A stretch of 6,475 nt of DNA, taken from NCBI GenBank assembly GCA_023271515.1, contig JALPXQ010000070.1, positions 1 through 6,475 on the forward strand, written 5' to 3'. The translations under genes were made by a program, and so were the position numbers. Below the pieces are notes generated by a model that saw nothing but the letters and a program-made list of their open reading frames with translations, was not told the DNA's origin and searched no databases. Of the stretch, positions 5,683 through 6,475 are shown in pieces; the first letter of the stretch is position 1, and every line of letters starts with the position of its first letter. This DNA is from Dehalococcoidia bacterium. Its GTDB lineage: Bacteria; Chloroflexota; Dehalococcoidia; SZUA-161; SpSt-899.

Positions 5683-6475
5683 GAATAGCAGTCATCGCCA
5701 GGGGGATTTGGCCTCTAGTGGTCGGAGGTTGTGGATGGTTTAAGCGGTCATGAACTGAAGGTGATCACCAAGTACCGAAAAGAGGAGAGGAGACCGGAGA
5801 TAGGTGTAGAGATTGATGAAGCAAGAAGCGTGGTGGCATCTAAACTCACCAGGGATTACTATATCGAGAATTTCTCGGCGGAGAAGGACAAATTTTCCGT
5901 CATCCCGCTCGGCCTGGATGAGGGAGAAGTCTGGGAGGGAGAAATATCCCGGGGAGAGGAATTCAGATTCCTTTATCTGGGCAGGATCGCCCCCAACAAG
6001 GGTATCCACATCTTGCTCCAGGCATTTGAAAGAGAAGTTGCCGGTGGAGCTCACAATCTATGGTGGATTTACAGAGGATTACGCCACGTATTACGACTAT
6101 TTGTGGGATTTATCGCGCGGTTTGCCGGTCAGATTTGCCGCGAGAGAGGAAGACAAGGCAAGGCTATATCGTTCGTTTGATGGAGTCATCTGTCCATCGG
6201 TTGCCCACGAGGGTTTTGGTTTGGTGGTCTTAGAAGCACTCAGATATAATGGCGTCGTCATCGCTTCGGATATATTCGTTAAGACAGGGGTGATGAGAGA
6301 GGACGTTGGGTTCGTCTATCCCAGAGGTGACGCCCGTGCCCTTGCCTCGAGGATGATGAAAGCATTGCTGCTGAGTGACAGCGAGAGATTGAGGCTGCAA
6401 GGAAAAGCCGGCAGATGGGCGGAGAGATTCAACTGGGAAAGCCATGTAAGCGAGCTGGAGAAGCTCCTGGCCAGC
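5679..6475 (+). pseudogene. GT4-type glycosyltransferase, two frameshifts and internal shortening, 3' end outside the window
   Basis: Family GT4 (GT-B fold) transferase remnant. The start (ATG 5679, overlapping the previous stop) gives MRIAVIARGIWPLVVGG, a typical GT4 N-terminus, then hits TGA at 5751-5753. The reading continues in another frame from about 5725 (EVVDGLSGHELKVITKYR) through SVVASKLTRDYY, SVIPLGLDEG and FLYLGRIAPNKG, then shifts again near 6036-6038 into LPVELTIYGG. The last frame is open to the window end and contains the donor-site E-x7-E motif, HEGFGLVVLEAL. Both shifts fit one inserted base. Only about 35-40 residues separate VITKYR from SVVASKL, where GT4 enzymes usually have around 100 or more, so part of the acceptor domain appears deleted. 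Together with the dehydrogenase this suggests a polysaccharide locus. Confidence 0.82.

Overview
The window is bacterial DNA of roughly balanced base composition. Every gene I accept is on the + strand, most starts have AGGAGG-type ribosome sites, and spacing is compact. Species cannot be read from it. A Gram-positive or Chloroflexota-like bacterium, probably from an environmental metagenome, is a low-confidence guess. The sequence is rich in single-base indels: one in the phosphatase gene, one in a short duplicated gene, and two in a glycosyltransferase. These are either real decay or assembly errors.

Layout: (1) 1-617 is the 3' part of an OmpR/PhoB-type response regulator whose receiver domain has lost the conserved lysine and aromatic switch residue. 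(2) 663-727 is a Pho-box promoter of CTTAAC-type direct repeats with an exact 11-bp period. It lies ahead of a small cassette: a possible 23-aa peptide, a 101-aa protein with a barrel-sandwich (lipoyl/biotinyl-like) fold but no attachment lysine, and an overlapping 40-aa single-pass membrane protein. (3) 1343-1396 is a second Pho-box promoter with the same 9-nt gap to its -10. It precedes a long leader and a large exported enzyme (1567-4489) that joins a carboxypeptidase-regulatory-like domain, a PHP metal-dependent phosphoesterase and a complete PhoA-type alkaline phosphatase. An 8-G run splits this gene into two frames; removing one G restores 973 codons plus stop. (4) 4510-4540 is a very strong hairpin. 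(5) 4580-4771 is a near-copy of the start of the barrel-sandwich gene, broken by one missing G. (6) 4840-6475 is a different module: a short UDP-glucose/GDP-mannose dehydrogenase-type protein overlapping by ATGA a frameshifted, internally shortened GT4 glycosyltransferase that runs off the end.

How it fits together: regions 1-4 look like a phosphate-starvation locus. A PhoB-like regulator gene lies beside two promoters of the kind PhoB/PhoP/SphR proteins bind, and one of them drives a secreted enzyme that could open phosphodiesters with one domain and release phosphate with the other. The small proteins under the first Pho box are unrecognised and are the most likely new biology here. The sugar dehydrogenase/glycosyltransferase pair suggests cell-surface polysaccharide synthesis and has no visible link to phosphate.
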